Assembly (NCBI RefSeq): GCF_002216775.1
Contig: NZ_CP022315.1
Location: forward strand, 1,116,001-1,180,000
Direction of reading: 5' to 3'
Origin: Virgibacillus phasianinus
GTDB taxonomy: Bacteria; Bacillota; Bacilli; Bacillales; Amphibacillaceae
DNA: 64,000 nucleotides
Numbering within the stretch: position 1 is the stretch's first letter; every line of letters begins with the position of its first letter. Under the pieces are notes generated by a model. That model saw nothing but the letters and a program-made list of their open reading frames with translations, had not been told where the DNA came from and ran no database searches. Position numbers and translations under genes: made by a program. Shown in pieces: positions 18,423 through 28,309 of the stretch.

Positions 18423-21400
18423 CTAATCATTCCGATTTACGGCAGCTAATTTCTCCATAAATTGTGAAGTTGTATCATATCGTTTATGGAAATCGTCCTT
18501 TGCCCATTGGATTGTTATTTTTAGTTTTTTGTTGTCTGTTCCAAGTTGAACACCACGCCCAAATTCATTCGCAAGCGTAAATAATTTGGATCCATCAATT
18601 TGCTGGCTGCGGTTCTCATCTACCAGCAATTCCATTTTTTTATTTTTCTCTGTGATTGATTCAACCCGTTCATTTCTGGCATGCATTTTTAGCGATGACA
18701 CATCAAACAGGTTTGCTACTTCCTCTGGGTAGTCACCAAATCGGTCAATCAATTCTTCTCTTAATTCCTCAAAGTCATCATTAGATGTTAACGTTTGGAA
18801 ACGTTTATACATATCGATTTTCTGTTTTTCATCCTTGATGTAAGTATCTGGAATATATGCATCAATTTTAAGTGCAAGTTCCGGTTCAAATGGTTTCATA
18901 TCAATGACATCTTTACCAAACTTTCGTGCGTCAATGGCATCCTTTAGCATTTGTGAATACATGTCGAATCCGACTGAATCAATAAATCCATGCTGCTGTG
19001 CGCCTAACAAATTACCAGCACCGCGTATGGACAAATCGCGCATCGCTATTTTAAAGCCGGATCCAAGTTCCGTGAATTCCTTAATTGCCTGTAACCGTTT
19101 CTCGGCAATTTCAGTTAACACCTTGTCCTTTTTATAGGAGAAATAGGCATATGCAACACGGTTTGAGCGCCCGACTCGTCCACGCAATTGATACAACTGG
19201 CTTAGTCCCATTCGGTCAGCATCATACACAATTAATGTATTAACATTTGGAATGTCTACACCCGTTTCAATGATGGTGGTACTGACTAGTACATCATATT
19301 CTCCTTCAAGAAAGCCAAACATGACATTCTCAAGCTCTGTTTCATTCATTCTTCCATGGGCAATTGCAATTTTAGCATCCTGAACCAGCGAACCAATTTC
19401 ACGTGCAATTGAATCAATATTTTCCACTCTGTTATATAAAAAGAATACTTGCCCACCTCGAGCCATTTCCCGCTCAATTGCCTCCCTAATTAGAATCGGG
19501 TTGTATTCTACCACATAGGTTTGAATCGGGAAACGGTTTTCTGGCGGTGTTTCTATCACAGATAAATCGCGAACACCAAGCATGGACATGTGCAAGGTAC
19601 GCGGAATTGGTGTTGCCGTTAATGTTAAAACATCGACATTTGTCTTCATCTGCTTAATCTTCTCTTTATGCTTCACACCAAATCGCTGTTCTTCATCGAC
19701 GATCAATAAACCTAAATCCCGGTATTGCACATCCTTGGACAATAAGCGATGGGTTCCAATAACAATATCGACCAGCCCGCTTTTCAGACCGACAGTTGTT
19801 TCTTTCAGCTGTTTTGACGTGCGGAACCTGCTTAGTAAGCCAATATTAACTGCCTGATCCTGGAAACGCTCACGGATAGTTTCATAGTGCTGCTGAGCCA
19901 AAATGGTAGTTGGAACAAGAATAGCAACCTGTTTACCATCAGCAACCGCCTTAAATGCAGCACGGATTGCCACTTCTGTTTTACCATACCCTACATCTCC
20001 ACATAACAGGCGATCCATTGGCCGTTGTTTTTCCATGTCGAGCTTAATTTCTTCAATACATCTTATTTGGTCATCCGTCTCCTGGTATGGAAAAGCTGCT
20101 TCAAATTCACGTTGCATTTCCGTTTCCTCGGAGAAGGCAAACCCTTTTTTCGCTTCTCGCTCTGCGTACAGCTTAATCAAATCATCTGCAATATCTTCAA
20201 CAGACGATTGAACTTTACGCTTCACCTTGGCCCATTCACTGCCGCCAAGTTTATACAGCTTTGGCTCTTTTCCTTCTGACCCAACAAATTTCTGTACCAA
20301 ATCTATCTGGTCAATCGGTACAAAGAGTTTGTCATCACTGGCATAACGAATCAGCATATAATCCTTATGCATATCACTTACTTCCAGTGTCTCTATCCCG
20401 ATGTATTTGCCAATCCCGTGATTAGCATGGACGACATAATCCCCTATTTTTAATTCCTGATAACTTTTGATGCGCTCTGCATTGGAAATCTTTTGTTTCT
20501 TTCTAACTCGTTTCGTTTTTTTCTTAAATAATTCATTTTCAGTAATCAAAACCAATTTATGCATTGGCAATTCAATACCGCTGCTTATGTTCCCTATCGT
20601 TATAGTAGGCTTTTCAACCGGCAGCATTAATTTGTCCATTTTCACTGCCTCTATATCATAGTCTGCAAAAATAGTATGGACTTTCTCCATTCGCTTCTTA
20701 TTTGGCACTAAAATAACTACCGATGAATCACTCTTTGACCACCGATTTAATTCATTTTTAAACAAATGCATTTGACCATGAAATTCCTGCATCGAACGAG
20801 ATGATAAATTAATGATATTTTGTGGTTGCGTATTTGGAATATGGCGCATAAAAACAGACATATACAGCCTTGGCTGGCTCATATTTTGCCATACATCATG
20901 CCAATCAAAGGAAAATGTACTATTCTGGACCATTTTATTGGCTTCAAGCAAATGACTGTACCACTCAGCCTCTTCAGCATCAATATTAGTGGCTGTTTCT
21001 TGAATCCTGCTCATTTCGTCCAGAATGATTAATCCATTCTTTGGTAAATAATCTAACAAACTAGCAGGATTACTATAAAGAAAGCCAATGTATTTATACA
21101 TTTCCTGAAAATGTTCCAGATTTTTTAACCGCTCAAGGTCATGATTCAGTGCTCCTGAAAGTGTTTCCTTGGCATCATTAGTCTTTAACTTTTTCAATGT
21201 CTCCGCTAAGGCTGCCTCAATACGGTTTGCCCCTGATAGAATATCTTCTTCCGTGAGTAATAATTCTGTAGCCGGACCAATAACAACATTATCTTTCTTG
21301 TCCAATGACCGTTGAGTATCTGCATCAAAATAACGAATTGAATCTACTTCCTCGTCAAAAAGCTCAATCCGTATTGGATGCTCCTCCGTGATTGGGTAAA

Positions 21401-21947
21401 TATCAATAATTCCGCCACGCCGACTAAACTCACCAGGGGTTGTCACCATTGTCTGGCGCTCATAACCCATATCTACTAGTGAGTTTAAATACGTATCTAT
21501 GTCAATATCTTCGCCAAGTGTAAAGCGAAGTTGATATTTCTCCCAATAACTGGTTGGAGGCAAAATCCGTTTCAATGCGGCAACTGGTGCAATCAGAATG
21601 CCCGATTTCTTTTTGGACCATTCCGTTAGCGCCTCAATCCGCTGACTTCTTAATTCTGGACTTGCAATTGCAATTTCTGATGCAATTAATTCATTTACTG
21701 GATATAAATGAACATGCTGATCACCCATAAACTCTGAGAGATCATCATACAACTGCTGCGCCTGAACCAGCTGATGTGTAACAAGCAAGACTGGCTTACT
21801 TACCGACTCCTCAATAACAGAAACAAGGATACTCCTGGCTGAGCCCGTAAGCCCCGCAACAAGCTGTTCCTGCATCCCGGAATTAATCCCGCTTATAATC
21901 GACTGTATATCGTCCTTTGACTGTAAGAACGTATCAATACCCTTCAA
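18423..21947 (-). CDS. mfd: Transcription-repair coupling factor Mfd
   Basis: 1174-aa superfamily 2 DNA translocase that removes RNA polymerase stalled at lesions and recruits UvrA. The order of domains is: UvrB-like N-terminal module (GLTGSARSILVSV, SRRGGIIDIYP), RNA-polymerase-interaction domain (LKIGDYVVHANHGIGKYIGIE), RecG-like helicase with Walker A LLCGDVGYGKTEVA, DEEQRFG box and LTATPIPRTL, and the C-terminal TRCF domain. The start is TTG at 21947, seven bases after a GGGGG sequence; the upstream TTG at 21962 lacks any ribosome site. A sequence near the normal B. subtilis length supports this. Confidence 0.95.
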   Translation of the reverse strand: MKGIDTFLQSKDDIQSIISGINSGMQEQLVAGLTGSARSILVSVIEESVSKPVLLVTHQLVQAQQLYDDLSEFMGDQHVHLYPVNELIASEIAIASPELRSQRIEALTEWSKKKSGILIAPVAALKRILPPTSYWEKYQLRFTLGEDIDIDTYLNSLVDMGYERQTMVTTPGEFSRRGGIIDIYPITEEHPIRIELFDEEVDSIRYFDADTQRSLDKKDNVVIGPATELLLTEEDILSGANRIEAALAETLKKLKTNDAKETLSGALNHDLERLKNLEHFQEMYKYIGFLYSNPASLLDYLPKNGLIILDEMSRIQETATNIDAEEAEWYSHLLEANKMVQNSTFSFDWHDVWQNMSQPRLYMSVFMRHIPNTQPQNIINLSSRSMQEFHGQMHLFKNELNRWSKSDSSVVILVPNKKRMEKVHTIFADYDIEAVKMDKLMLPVEKPTITIGNISSGIELPMHKLVLITENELFKKKTKRVRKKQKISNAERIKSYQELKIGDYVVHANHGIGKYIGIETLEVSDMHKDYMLIRYASDDKLFVPIDQIDLVQKFVGSEGKEPKLYKLGGSEWAKVKRKVQSSVEDIADDLIKLYAEREAKKGFAFSEETEMQREFEAAFPYQETDDQIRCIEEIKLDMEKQRPMDRLLCGDVGYGKTEVAIRAAFKAVADGKQVAILVPTTILAQQHYETIRERFQDQAVNIGLLSRFRTSKQLKETTVGLKSGLVDIVIGTHRLLSKDVQYRDLGLLIVDEEQRFGVKHKEKIKQMKTNVDVLTLTATPIPRTLHMSMLGVRDLSVIETPPENRFPIQTYVVEYNPILIREAIEREMARGGQVFFLYNRVENIDSIAREIGSLVQDAKIAIAHGRMNETELENVMFGFLEGEYDVLVSTTIIETGVDIPNVNTLIVYDADRMGLSQLYQLRGRVGRSNRVAYAYFSYKKDKVLTEIAEKRLQAIKEFTELGSGFKIAMRDLSIRGAGNLLGAQQHGFIDSVGFDMYSQMLKDAIDARKFGKDVIDMKPFEPELALKIDAYIPDTYIKDEKQKIDMYKRFQTLTSNDDFEELREELIDRFGDYPEEVANLFDVSSLKMHARNERVESITEKNKKMELLVDENRSQQIDGSKLFTLANEFGRGVQLGTDNKKLKITIQWAKDDFHKRYDTTSQFMEKLAAVNRND

Positions 21948-22019
21948 AGTAAAAACCCCCAAAAATTATGTAAAGAGCAGAACTTACCGTATAGTGCGAC
22001 CCTTATAGTCTATCCTTTT

Positions 22020-22135
22020 CTCTTTCTTGCACTTTAAGAAAGTATAAATCTTTATCGGTATAAAGTATAAAAAAATCTAGGCTTTCGCCATTAGTTCTTG
22101 GCGACAAGCCAAGATTTTCTAATAATGACAAATGT
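22020..22135 (-). repeat. Family C element: hairpin plus conserved tail
   Basis: On the minus strand AAATCTTGGCTTGTCGCC pairs with GGCGAAAGCCTAGATTT, followed by TTTTTATAC and a conserved tail ending TTTCTTAAAGTGCA. It lies between fin and mfd, in the orientation that would terminate fin transcription. Copies at 26.8 and 41.4 kb carry compensating stem changes. Confidence 0.7.
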
Positions 22136-22196
22136 ATACTCATTTGGTAAGCGCAAAAATGCTTTGGTTAAGAAACCAAAGCTTTGCTAAGCTATT

Positions 22197-22427
22197 CTAT
22201 TGGATAAAAAAATCAAGTTCATGATAGTGCGGATTCTGTCCTAATGCTGCTTCACAGTTTTCACAAATAGTCTTGATTTGGACATCTCCGTTATCTTTAT
22301 ATTGTACCATTTCTTTTATATCCTCTGTTGTTAATTTATCAAGACCTAGAGTAGCGGAGTCAATCACTGACTGGTCGATTTTCCCAACCTCATTTCCACA
22401 ATGCCTGCATGTATAGACAATAGACAT
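22197..22427 (-). CDS. fin: Anti-sigma-F factor Fin (YabK)
   Basis: 76-aa zinc-type small protein with CRHC near the N-terminus and CENC in the second half, together a likely metal site. Fin inhibits sigma-F-directed transcription in the forespore and so helps the switch to sigma-G. The ATG at 22427 follows GAGGAGG. A good sigma-F promoter lies upstream (22465-22492), giving the negative feedback loop known from B. subtilis. It sits between pth and mfd, as in that species. Confidence 0.93.
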   Translation of the reverse strand: MSIVYTCRHCGNEVGKIDQSVIDSATLGLDKLTTEDIKEMVQYKDNGDVQIKTICENCEAALGQNPHYHELDFFIQ

Positions 22428-22464
22428 GAAAATACCTCCTCAGATAAACAATGGGGTATCCTAA

Positions 22465-22492
22465 AGTTTGTCCGAAATTGGCATTTTTATAC
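22465..22492 (-). promoter_or_regulatory. Sigma-F promoter of fin
   Basis: Minus strand GTATA (22492-22488), 14-bp spacer, GGACAAACT (22473-22465), fitting the sigma-F consensus GYATA-N15-GGNNANAHT. A family B half unit begins only a few bases upstream. Confidence 0.7.
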
Positions 22493-22496
22493 TGGC

Positions 22497-22900
22497 TTTC
22501 TGTACGTCGCTGATCAGTCGCCTCCGCTTTTCTTGTCCAGCTGTGGCTCCTAGAAGCTGCCGTCATAAGCAATGGACACTCCGAACGCTCTAACCCATGC
22601 GTTCTTCGGTCCCTTGCTTATGCGTCCGCTTCTGAACAGTCGCCTCCGCTTTTCTTTTGTCCAGCTGTGGCTCCTAGCGACTAGCAAATAGTTAGTACTG
22701 ATGAATGTACGTAAAGTTCAACGTACTTTCACAGTCCTATCTATTTGTACGTCGCTGATCAGTCGCCTCCGCTTTTCTTGTCCAGCTGCGGCTCCTAGAA
22801 GCTGCCGTCATAAGCAATGGACACTTCGAACGCTTAAACCCTTGCGTTCTTTGGTCCCTTGCTTATGCGTCCGCTTCTGACCAGTCGCCTCCGCTTTTCT
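22497..22900 (-). repeat. Family B tandem hairpin array (types 1, 2, 1, half 2) after pth
   Basis: Read on the minus strand: type 1 unit 22900-22779, type 2 unit 22778-22658, type 1 unit 22655-22534, then the opening half of a type 2 unit. This is the same unit order as the array at 17.1 kb, in the opposite orientation. The first unit begins at the pth stop codon and the last half ends at the fin promoter. The type 2 stem is GTACGT/ACGTAC here versus GTGCGT/ACGCAC at 17.3 kb. Confidence 0.85.
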
Positions 22901-23457
22901 TAGTTATATTCATTCATTACTTCGTTGAATGGTTTTTCTAGCCAGGTTTCGAATGCGTCGGCTGCTTTTTGAATACTTTCCTGAACATTGGCTGCTTCAT
23001 CTTTTGGAAACACTCCCAGTACGTAGTCAATCACAGGCTGTGCATTAGCAGGCCTTCCAACACCGATTCTGATTCGTTTAAATTCTTTCGTACCTAAATG
23101 ATTAATCGTTGATTTTATCCCATTGTGGCCACCTGGTCCACCTTTTTGACGAAGGCGGATTTTTCCTGTTGGCAGATCCAAATCATCATAGACAATCACC
23201 ACATCTTCCGTTGCAATATCATAATAATCCAAAAGTGGCCTTATTGCTTCGCCTGAAAGGTTCATATACGTTTGCGGCTGCAGCAATAATACTTTTTCTT
23301 TACCAATATGCTCAAGTGCATACTTGCCATTAAATTTTGATTTATTCAGGTCAAATGAGTGACGATTCAACAGTTCATCGATGACCATAAATCCAATATT
23401 ATGCCTGGTCGCCTTATATTTTTTCCCGGGATTACCGAGTCCAACAATACATTTCAT
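22900..23457 (-). CDS. pth: Peptidyl-tRNA hydrolase (SpoVC)
   Basis: 185-aa esterase that releases tRNA from prematurely dropped peptidyl-tRNAs; essential, and known as spoVC in Bacillus. Motifs: [18 protein letters not shown] with the catalytic His, [36 protein letters not shown]. The ATG at 23457 follows AAGGAAG; the frame extends 14 codons upstream without support. Its stop codon coincides with the edge of a family B repeat unit. Confidence 0.96.
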   Translation of the reverse strand: MKCIVGLGNPGKKYKATRHNIGFMVIDELLNRHSFDLNKSKFNGKYALEHIGKEKVLLLQPQTYMNLSGEAIRPLLDYYDIATEDVVIVYDDLDLPTGKIRLRQKGGPGGHNGIKSTINHLGTKEFKRIRIGVGRPANAQPVIDYVLGVFPKDEAANVQESIQKAADAFETWLEKPFNEVMNEYN

Positions 23458-23593
23458 TATGTGACTTCCTTTATAATCTTTTTCTGATTTTTCACTCAAC
23501 TACACGCATACAACAAACCCTCCTATAGAAATACACCATTACATTATGGGTTACAGGAGGGGTCAGTTGCATCCTTATATAGTTAGTATGCTA

Positions 23594-24235
23594 TTATTTT
23601 TCTTCTTTATCATCATCTGATTCAGCATCTACTAATTCTGGCTCAGCATTCTCATCTGCTGGTTCTTCCTCAATATCATCCATTGTGTCTGGCGGAACAA
23701 TGGTTACGATAGTTGTATCATCATCTTCAAGAAATTCATAATCTTTTGCTGTTGGCAGGTCAGAAATAGAAATACTGTCACCTACTTCAAGATTTGATAC
23801 ATTTACTGAGATTTCGTCTGGAATATTTCCAGGCTTCGCACGCACTTGTAATTCATACAATGGCTGCTGAAGAACGCCGCCGTCTTTAACTCCCTGAGCT
23901 TCCCCTTCTAAGTGAAGCGGTACCTCAACGTCCATTTCTTCGGACATATTTACAATATAAAAGTCTACATGCACTAATTCATCTTTGATAGGATTCATTT
24001 GGTAATCATGTAACATAACATCAACAGAAGAATCATTTTCAATATCCAGTGAGATAATAGCGTTTCTGCCTTCATCTCTAACTGTCTTGATTAAATCAAG
24101 ACTATCTACAGCAATTGACTTTGATTCCTTTTCTTTCCCGTAAACTACTCCAGGAACATGTCCAATCTCCCTGATTTTTCTTAATTCCGAGTGCTCTTGA
24201 TTTTTTCGAGTTGTTGCTTTTAATTTTACTGCCAT
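23594..24235 (-). CDS. ctc: 50S ribosomal protein L25 / general stress protein Ctc
   Basis: 213-aa protein of the bL25 TL5/CTC type. The 5S-rRNA-binding N-terminal domain (about 1-90, KATTRKNQEHSELRKIREIGHVPGVVYGK) is followed by the C-terminal beta domain. A strongly acidic tail (EEEPADENAEPELVDAESDDDKEEK) closes the protein. GGAGGG precedes the ATG. A sigma-B-type promoter is seen upstream (24325-24350), as at B. subtilis ctc, so it should be induced by general stress in addition to read-through from prs. Confidence 0.94.
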   Translation of the reverse strand: MAVKLKATTRKNQEHSELRKIREIGHVPGVVYGKEKESKSIAVDSLDLIKTVRDEGRNAIISLDIENDSSVDVMLHDYQMNPIKDELVHVDFYIVNMSEEMDVEVPLHLEGEAQGVKDGGVLQQPLYELQVRAKPGNIPDEISVNVSNLEVGDSISISDLPTAKDYEFLEDDDTTIVTIVPPDTMDDIEEEPADENAEPELVDAESDDDKEEK

Positions 24236-24324
24236 GTATTTTCACCCTCCATTATTTACAAACTTAGCATTAGCCAAGCAAAAATCCTTTGATAAATTAT
24301 CAGATTGAATTACTATCTTATTTA

Positions 24325-24350
24325 TTTCCCCTATTTGATTACTTTTAAAC
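24325..24350 (-). promoter_or_regulatory. Sigma-B promoter of ctc
   Basis: Minus strand GTTTAA (24350-24345), 14-bp spacer, GGGAAA (24330-24325). Elements and spacing equal those of the B. subtilis ctc promoter (GTTTAA-14-GGGTAT). Confidence 0.7.
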
Positions 24351-24352
24351 CT

Positions 24353-25306
24353 TTAATCAAATAGAATACTTACGGATTCCATTTCATGGACACGTATGAT
24401 AGCTTCACCAATTAACGGCGCTACAGATAATTGTTTAATTTTATCAATATATTTTTCAGTTTCTAACGGAATAGAGTCTGTGATAACTAGTTCTTTTATT
24501 TTTGAGTTTTCAATCCGTTCAATAGCTGGACCGGATAATACCGGATGTGTACAGCAAGCGTAAACTTCCTTCGCACCATTTTCAACTAACGCATTTGCTG
24601 CAAGTGTAATAGTACCAGCTGTGTCAATAATATCATCGATCAGTATAGCCGTTTTACCCTCTATATTCCCGACAATGTTCATTACCTCGGCAACATTTGG
24701 ACGTGGTCTGCGCTTATCAATAATTCCGATAGGGGCTTTAAGACGGTCCGCCATTTTTCGTGCACGGGTTACACCGCCATGATCTGGTGATACGACGACA
24801 ATATCATCGAAGTTCTTTTTCTTAAAGTAGTCTGTCAAAATAGGAACACCTTGTAAATGGTCAATAGGCATATCGAAAAATCCTTGAATTTGCGGTGCAT
24901 GTAAATCAAGAGTAATCACGCGATCGGCACCAGCAGTTTCAAATAGATTTGCAACTAGTTTAGCCGTAATCGGTTCTCTTGAGCGTGCTTTACGGTCTTG
25001 GCGTGCATATCCATAGTAAGGCATAACAATGTTAATTGACCTCGCTGAAGCACGTTTACACGCATCTATCATTATAAGTAATTCCATGATGTGTTGATTA
25101 ACCGGGGAGCATGTTGACTGAACAATATAAACATCACAACCGCGAATGCTCTCTTCAATATTAATCTGAATCTCGCCATCACTAAACGCAGAAACAGTAC
25201 ACTCACCTAGAGTAGTTCCAATATGGTTTGCAATTTCTTCCGCCAATTTACGATTTGAATTCAACGTAAATACTTTCAAAGATGGATCCTTATAGCTTGA
25301 TGTCAT
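24353..25306 (-). CDS. prs: Ribose-phosphate pyrophosphokinase (PRPP synthetase)
   Basis: 317-aa class I enzyme making PRPP from ribose 5-phosphate and ATP for nucleotide, His and Trp synthesis. The PRPP signature [19 protein letters not shown], the ATP-binding [15 protein letters not shown] and the ribose-phosphate loop [13 protein letters not shown] are all present. The ATG at 25306 lies ten bases after GGAGG; the TTG at 25312 would be too close. It follows glmU by about 20 nt, so glmU-prs are one transcription unit. Confidence 0.97.
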   Translation of the reverse strand: MTSSYKDPSLKVFTLNSNRKLAEEIANHIGTTLGECTVSAFSDGEIQINIEESIRGCDVYIVQSTCSPVNQHIMELLIMIDACKRASARSINIVMPYYGYARQDRKARSREPITAKLVANLFETAGADRVITLDLHAPQIQGFFDMPIDHLQGVPILTDYFKKKNFDDIVVVSPDHGGVTRARKMADRLKAPIGIIDKRRPRPNVAEVMNIVGNIEGKTAILIDDIIDTAGTITLAANALVENGAKEVYACCTHPVLSGPAIERIENSKIKELVITDSIPLETEKYIDKIKQLSVAPLIGEAIIRVHEMESVSILFD

Positions 25307-25327
25307 GACCAAAAACCCTCCGTTAAC

Positions 25328-26701
25328 CTATTTTCTATTTTTTAACCTTTTTGCATAGCCTTCTTTATTTTCCTGTCTGGCACGTCCAACAGATAAGGAG
25401 TCCTTGGGGACATCCTTCGTAATAGTGGAGCCAGCTGCAACAAATGACCCTTTTCCTATGGTTACTGGCGCAACCAGGTTCGAATTACAGCCAATAAAAG
25501 CGTCGTCGTCAATTGTTGTTAAATACTTGTTTTTGCCATCATAATTGACCGTAATTGTTCCACACCCAACGTTTACATTGGTTCCAATTTCTGCATCTCC
25601 AATATAACTTAGATGTGAAACTTTACTTTGATTTCCAATAACAGACTTTTTCACTTCAACAAAATTGCCGATTTTCGCTTCATTGCCTATTGATGCCTGT
25701 GGTCTAATATGTGCATATGGTCCAATTTTCACCCGTGCTCCAATTCGACTGTCATTCGCAACACTTTGCCGGACGACCGTTCCCTCGCCAATTGAGCAAT
25801 TTGCGATTTCTGTATGCGGACCGATTTCGGCATTGCTCTTTATCGAGGACTCGCCTGTAATAATAGATCCTGGATGAATAAGTACGTCCTGTTCTATTAT
25901 AACATCTGGTCCAATATATGTGTGATCCGGGTCGATAATTGTTACTCCATTACGCATATGTTTTTCATTGATCCGTTTTTTCATAACCTTTTCCGCCTGG
26001 GCAAGGGCCACACGATCATTTACACCCAATGTTTCCTCGTCATTTGCAGTTATAAATGCGGAAACCTTTTGCTGTTTACCGCGAAGTATTTCTATCACAT
26101 CCGGAAGATAGTACTCTCCCTGTGCATTATCGTTCGATACCTCTTTTAATGCTTGAAACAGCGCTTGATTATCAAAACAATATGTACCAGTATTAATTTC
26201 ATTTACTGCAAGTTCCGTTTCGTTTGCATCTTTTTGTTCCACAATCCGTTCTACTTCGCCCGTCTCATTTCGAATAACACGGCCATATCCAGTGGGATTG
26301 TCTATTTTGGTTGTTAGGATGGTTGCCTTTGCATTTTCTTTTTCATGGTGATCAAAAAGTTCCTGGTAAGTGTCGTCCGTAATTAATGGTGTATCACCAC
26401 AAACAACAATCGTGGTTCCCTCTTTATCCTGAAGGATTTCCTCCGCCTGCTGTACAGCATGTCCTGTTCCCAGTTGTTCTTCCTGGACAACAAACTTGCT
26501 AACGTTGCCAATCTTGTCGATCACTGTATCAGCGCCAAAACCTACTACTGTAACAATTTCATCCAAGTTTACTGTTTTAACTTGATTTAATACATGTTGT
26601 ACCATTGGCCGGCCCATTACGGGATGAAGTACTTTATACAATTTCGACTTCATTCTGGTGCCCTGACCCGCTGCAAGAATAACAGCATATCTATTAGTCA
26701 T
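25328..26701 (-). CDS. glmU: Bifunctional GlmU: glucosamine-1-P acetyltransferase / GlcNAc-1-P uridyltransferase
   Basis: 457-aa cytosolic enzyme giving UDP-GlcNAc for peptidoglycan and teichoic acid. The N-terminal pyrophosphorylase begins with [23 protein letters not shown]. The C-terminal left-handed beta helix shows hexapeptide repeats ([33 protein letters not shown]) and the acetyl-CoA site region INYDGKNKY-like [12 protein letters not shown]. The ATG at 26701 follows TGGAGG. Confidence 0.97.
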   Translation of the reverse strand: MTNRYAVILAAGQGTRMKSKLYKVLHPVMGRPMVQHVLNQVKTVNLDEIVTVVGFGADTVIDKIGNVSKFVVQEEQLGTGHAVQQAEEILQDKEGTTIVVCGDTPLITDDTYQELFDHHEKENAKATILTTKIDNPTGYGRVIRNETGEVERIVEQKDANETELAVNEINTGTYCFDNQALFQALKEVSNDNAQGEYYLPDVIEILRGKQQKVSAFITANDEETLGVNDRVALAQAEKVMKKRINEKHMRNGVTIIDPDHTYIGPDVIIEQDVLIHPGSIITGESSIKSNAEIGPHTEIANCSIGEGTVVRQSVANDSRIGARVKIGPYAHIRPQASIGNEAKIGNFVEVKKSVIGNQSKVSHLSYIGDAEIGTNVNVGCGTITVNYDGKNKYLTTIDDDAFIGCNSNLVAPVTIGKGSFVAAGSTITKDVPKDSLSVGRARQENKEGYAKRLKNRK

Positions 26702-26814
26702 GAAGTAACCTCCATTCAGTTTCATCCATTATGAATATATCTCAAAAGGCGAACGATTTCAACAGATAGAAACAGATGGAAAAAATTTTTAGAATAGAAA
26801 TTTAGTCTTATTTA

Positions 26815-26925
26815 AACTCAGAAAATCTTGGATTGTCGCCAAGAAATAATAGCGAAATCCTTAGATTTTTTATATTTTATACTGATAAAGATTTATACCT
26901 CTTAAAGTGCAAAAAAAGAAGGCTA
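26815..26925 (+). repeat. Family C element between spoVG and glmU
   Basis: AAATCTTGGATTGTCGCC pairs with GCGAAATCCTTAGATTT, then TTTTTATATT and a tail CTGATAAAGATTTATACC...CTTAAAGTGCAA. Orientation is opposite to the genes around it. Relative to 22.1 kb the GGCTT/AAGCC stem segment has become GGATT/AATCC. Confidence 0.7.
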
Positions 26926-26945
26926 ATCTTTTTTAGATTAGTCCC
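26918..26945 (-). terminator. Terminator after spoVG
   Basis: CTAATCT/AGATTAG stem followed by CCTTCTTTTTTT on the minus strand. Confidence 0.65.
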
Positions 26946-26963
26946 CCCTGTTGATCTTATTTT

Positions 26964-27254
26964 TTAGGATGCCCCAGCCTCTTCAAACTCGACTTCTGCC
27001 TCACCCGCACGCTTATATTCTTCTAATACCGCATCTTGAATCTTGCCACGTGTACCAGAATTAATTGGGTGTGCGATGTCTCTAAACTCGCCATCAGGAG
27101 TGCGCTTGGATGGCATTGCAACAAACAATCCATTGTTTCCATCAATTACGCGGATATCATGAACCACGAATTCTTGATCTAACGTAATGGATGCAATCGC
27201 TCTCATTCTGCCCTCTGTGTTAACGCGGCGTAATCTAACGTCAGTTATTTCCAT
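26964..27254 (-). CDS. spoVG: Septation regulator SpoVG
   Basis: 96-aa protein of the SpoVG family ([36 protein letters not shown]...[21 protein letters not shown]), a small nucleic-acid-binding regulator that affects asymmetric septation and many post-exponential traits. GGTGGTGAAAC precedes the ATG. A sigma-H promoter and an AT-rich upstream region are described separately. In B. subtilis yabJ lies between purR and spoVG; here purR is next, so yabJ is missing at this place. Confidence 0.97.
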   Translation of the reverse strand: MEITDVRLRRVNTEGRMRAIASITLDQEFVVHDIRVIDGNNGLFVAMPSKRTPDGEFRDIAHPINSGTRGKIQDAVLEEYKRAGEAEVEFEEAGAS

Positions 27255-27295
27255 GATGTTTCACCACCTTTTCCCTTTTGAACTTACTTACCATA

Positions 27296-27350
27296 ATTCT
27301 ACAAAACATAGATAATTCCTGCTAAAATTTAAAAAAAGTTTAAAGATTTA
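27296..27350 (-). promoter_or_regulatory. Sigma-H promoter of spoVG with AT-rich upstream region
   Basis: Minus strand AGGAATT (27320-27314), 13-nt spacer, AGAAT (27300-27296). The spacing equals that of the classical B. subtilis spoVG promoter. Almost pure A/T follows upstream to about 27350, the sort of region AbrB binds there. Confidence 0.75.
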
Positions 27351-27397
27351 ATTAAAAAGGGGGTAAATGGTCAAATTCCTTACCTTGGTATCCAGTA

Positions 27398-27433
27398 AAA
27401 AAGATAAAACCTTGTTGAAAAGTTTTATCTTTT
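27398..27433 (-). terminator. Terminator after purR
   Basis: AAAGATAAAAC/GTTTTATCTTT stem with flanking T runs on the minus strand, immediately after the purR stop codon. Confidence 0.8.
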
Positions 27434-27437
27434 TACT

Positions 27438-28253
27438 TTATTTGTTTTGAAAGTTACCAGGTCTAACGTCAATTTTCTTTTGTTTTAAATCAACATGAGT
27501 AATTTTCACCAGAGATAAATAATCTTCTACAACACGTTCATCTTCTTCATCGTCCGCTTCCGCCAAAACAGCTATCCCTTTGACATTGGCATTAAATTCC
27601 CCAAGCAGACTTACTATCCCATTTATTGTACCCCCGGCCTTCATGAAGTCATCAATAATACATACATTCGCACCCTCCCGTAAACTCCTTTTGGGAAGAA
27701 CCATTGTCTGAATCTTCCGGGAAGAGCCGGAAACATAGTTAATACTTACTGATGATCCTTCTGTTACCATTGGATCGCGCCTGACAATTACCACTGGTAC
27801 ATTCAAGAAAGTTGCAACTGCGTAAGCTAAAGGAATTCCTTTTGTCGCTACTGTTACAACAGCTTCAATGTTTGATTCCGTAAATTTTGATGCAAAAATT
27901 CGTCCAATTTCCTTAACCAGTGCTGGATTACCTAAAAGATCGCTCATATATAGATATCCACCAGGCAAAAGACGCTCAGAATCCTCTAGTGTATCGCATA
28001 AATCAGTAATAAATTGTTTGCTCTTTTCCGCGGTATAGTCAGGAATAAACTTTACACCGCCTGCAGCTCCGGCAACTGTTTCAAGCCGGCCAATACCTTC
28101 ATCAGAGAAAACCCTGTCAATAATATCTAAATCCTCGCTGATAGAAGACTTAGCAGCATTATATAACGTGGAAAAGTATGGTAATGATACATGTTCCCTG
28201 GGATTTTCCAAAAAGTAATTTGTTAATGCAACTAATCGATCGCTTCTTCTCAT
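27438..28253 (-). CDS. purR: Purine operon repressor PurR
   Basis: 271-aa Gram-positive PurR. An N-terminal winged helix (about 1-75, MRRSDRLVALTNYFLENPREHVSLPYFSTLYNAAKSSISEDL) is joined to a PRTase-like domain that senses PRPP (VCIIDDFMKAGGTINGIVSLL). It represses purine synthesis and salvage genes, (p)ppGpp and PRPP being the known effectors. It lies 56 nt downstream of ispE and is followed by a terminator. Confidence 0.95.
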   Translation of the reverse strand: MRRSDRLVALTNYFLENPREHVSLPYFSTLYNAAKSSISEDLDIIDRVFSDEGIGRLETVAGAAGGVKFIPDYTAEKSKQFITDLCDTLEDSERLLPGGYLYMSDLLGNPALVKEIGRIFASKFTESNIEAVVTVATKGIPLAYAVATFLNVPVVIVRRDPMVTEGSSVSINYVSGSSRKIQTMVLPKRSLREGANVCIIDDFMKAGGTINGIVSLLGEFNANVKGIAVLAEADDEEDERVVEDYLSLVKITHVDLKQKKIDVRPGNFQNK

Positions 28254-28309
28254 ATCGACACCTCAAAAACCGAATATTTACTATTAAATATATCACTTAT
28301 ATACGTGTT

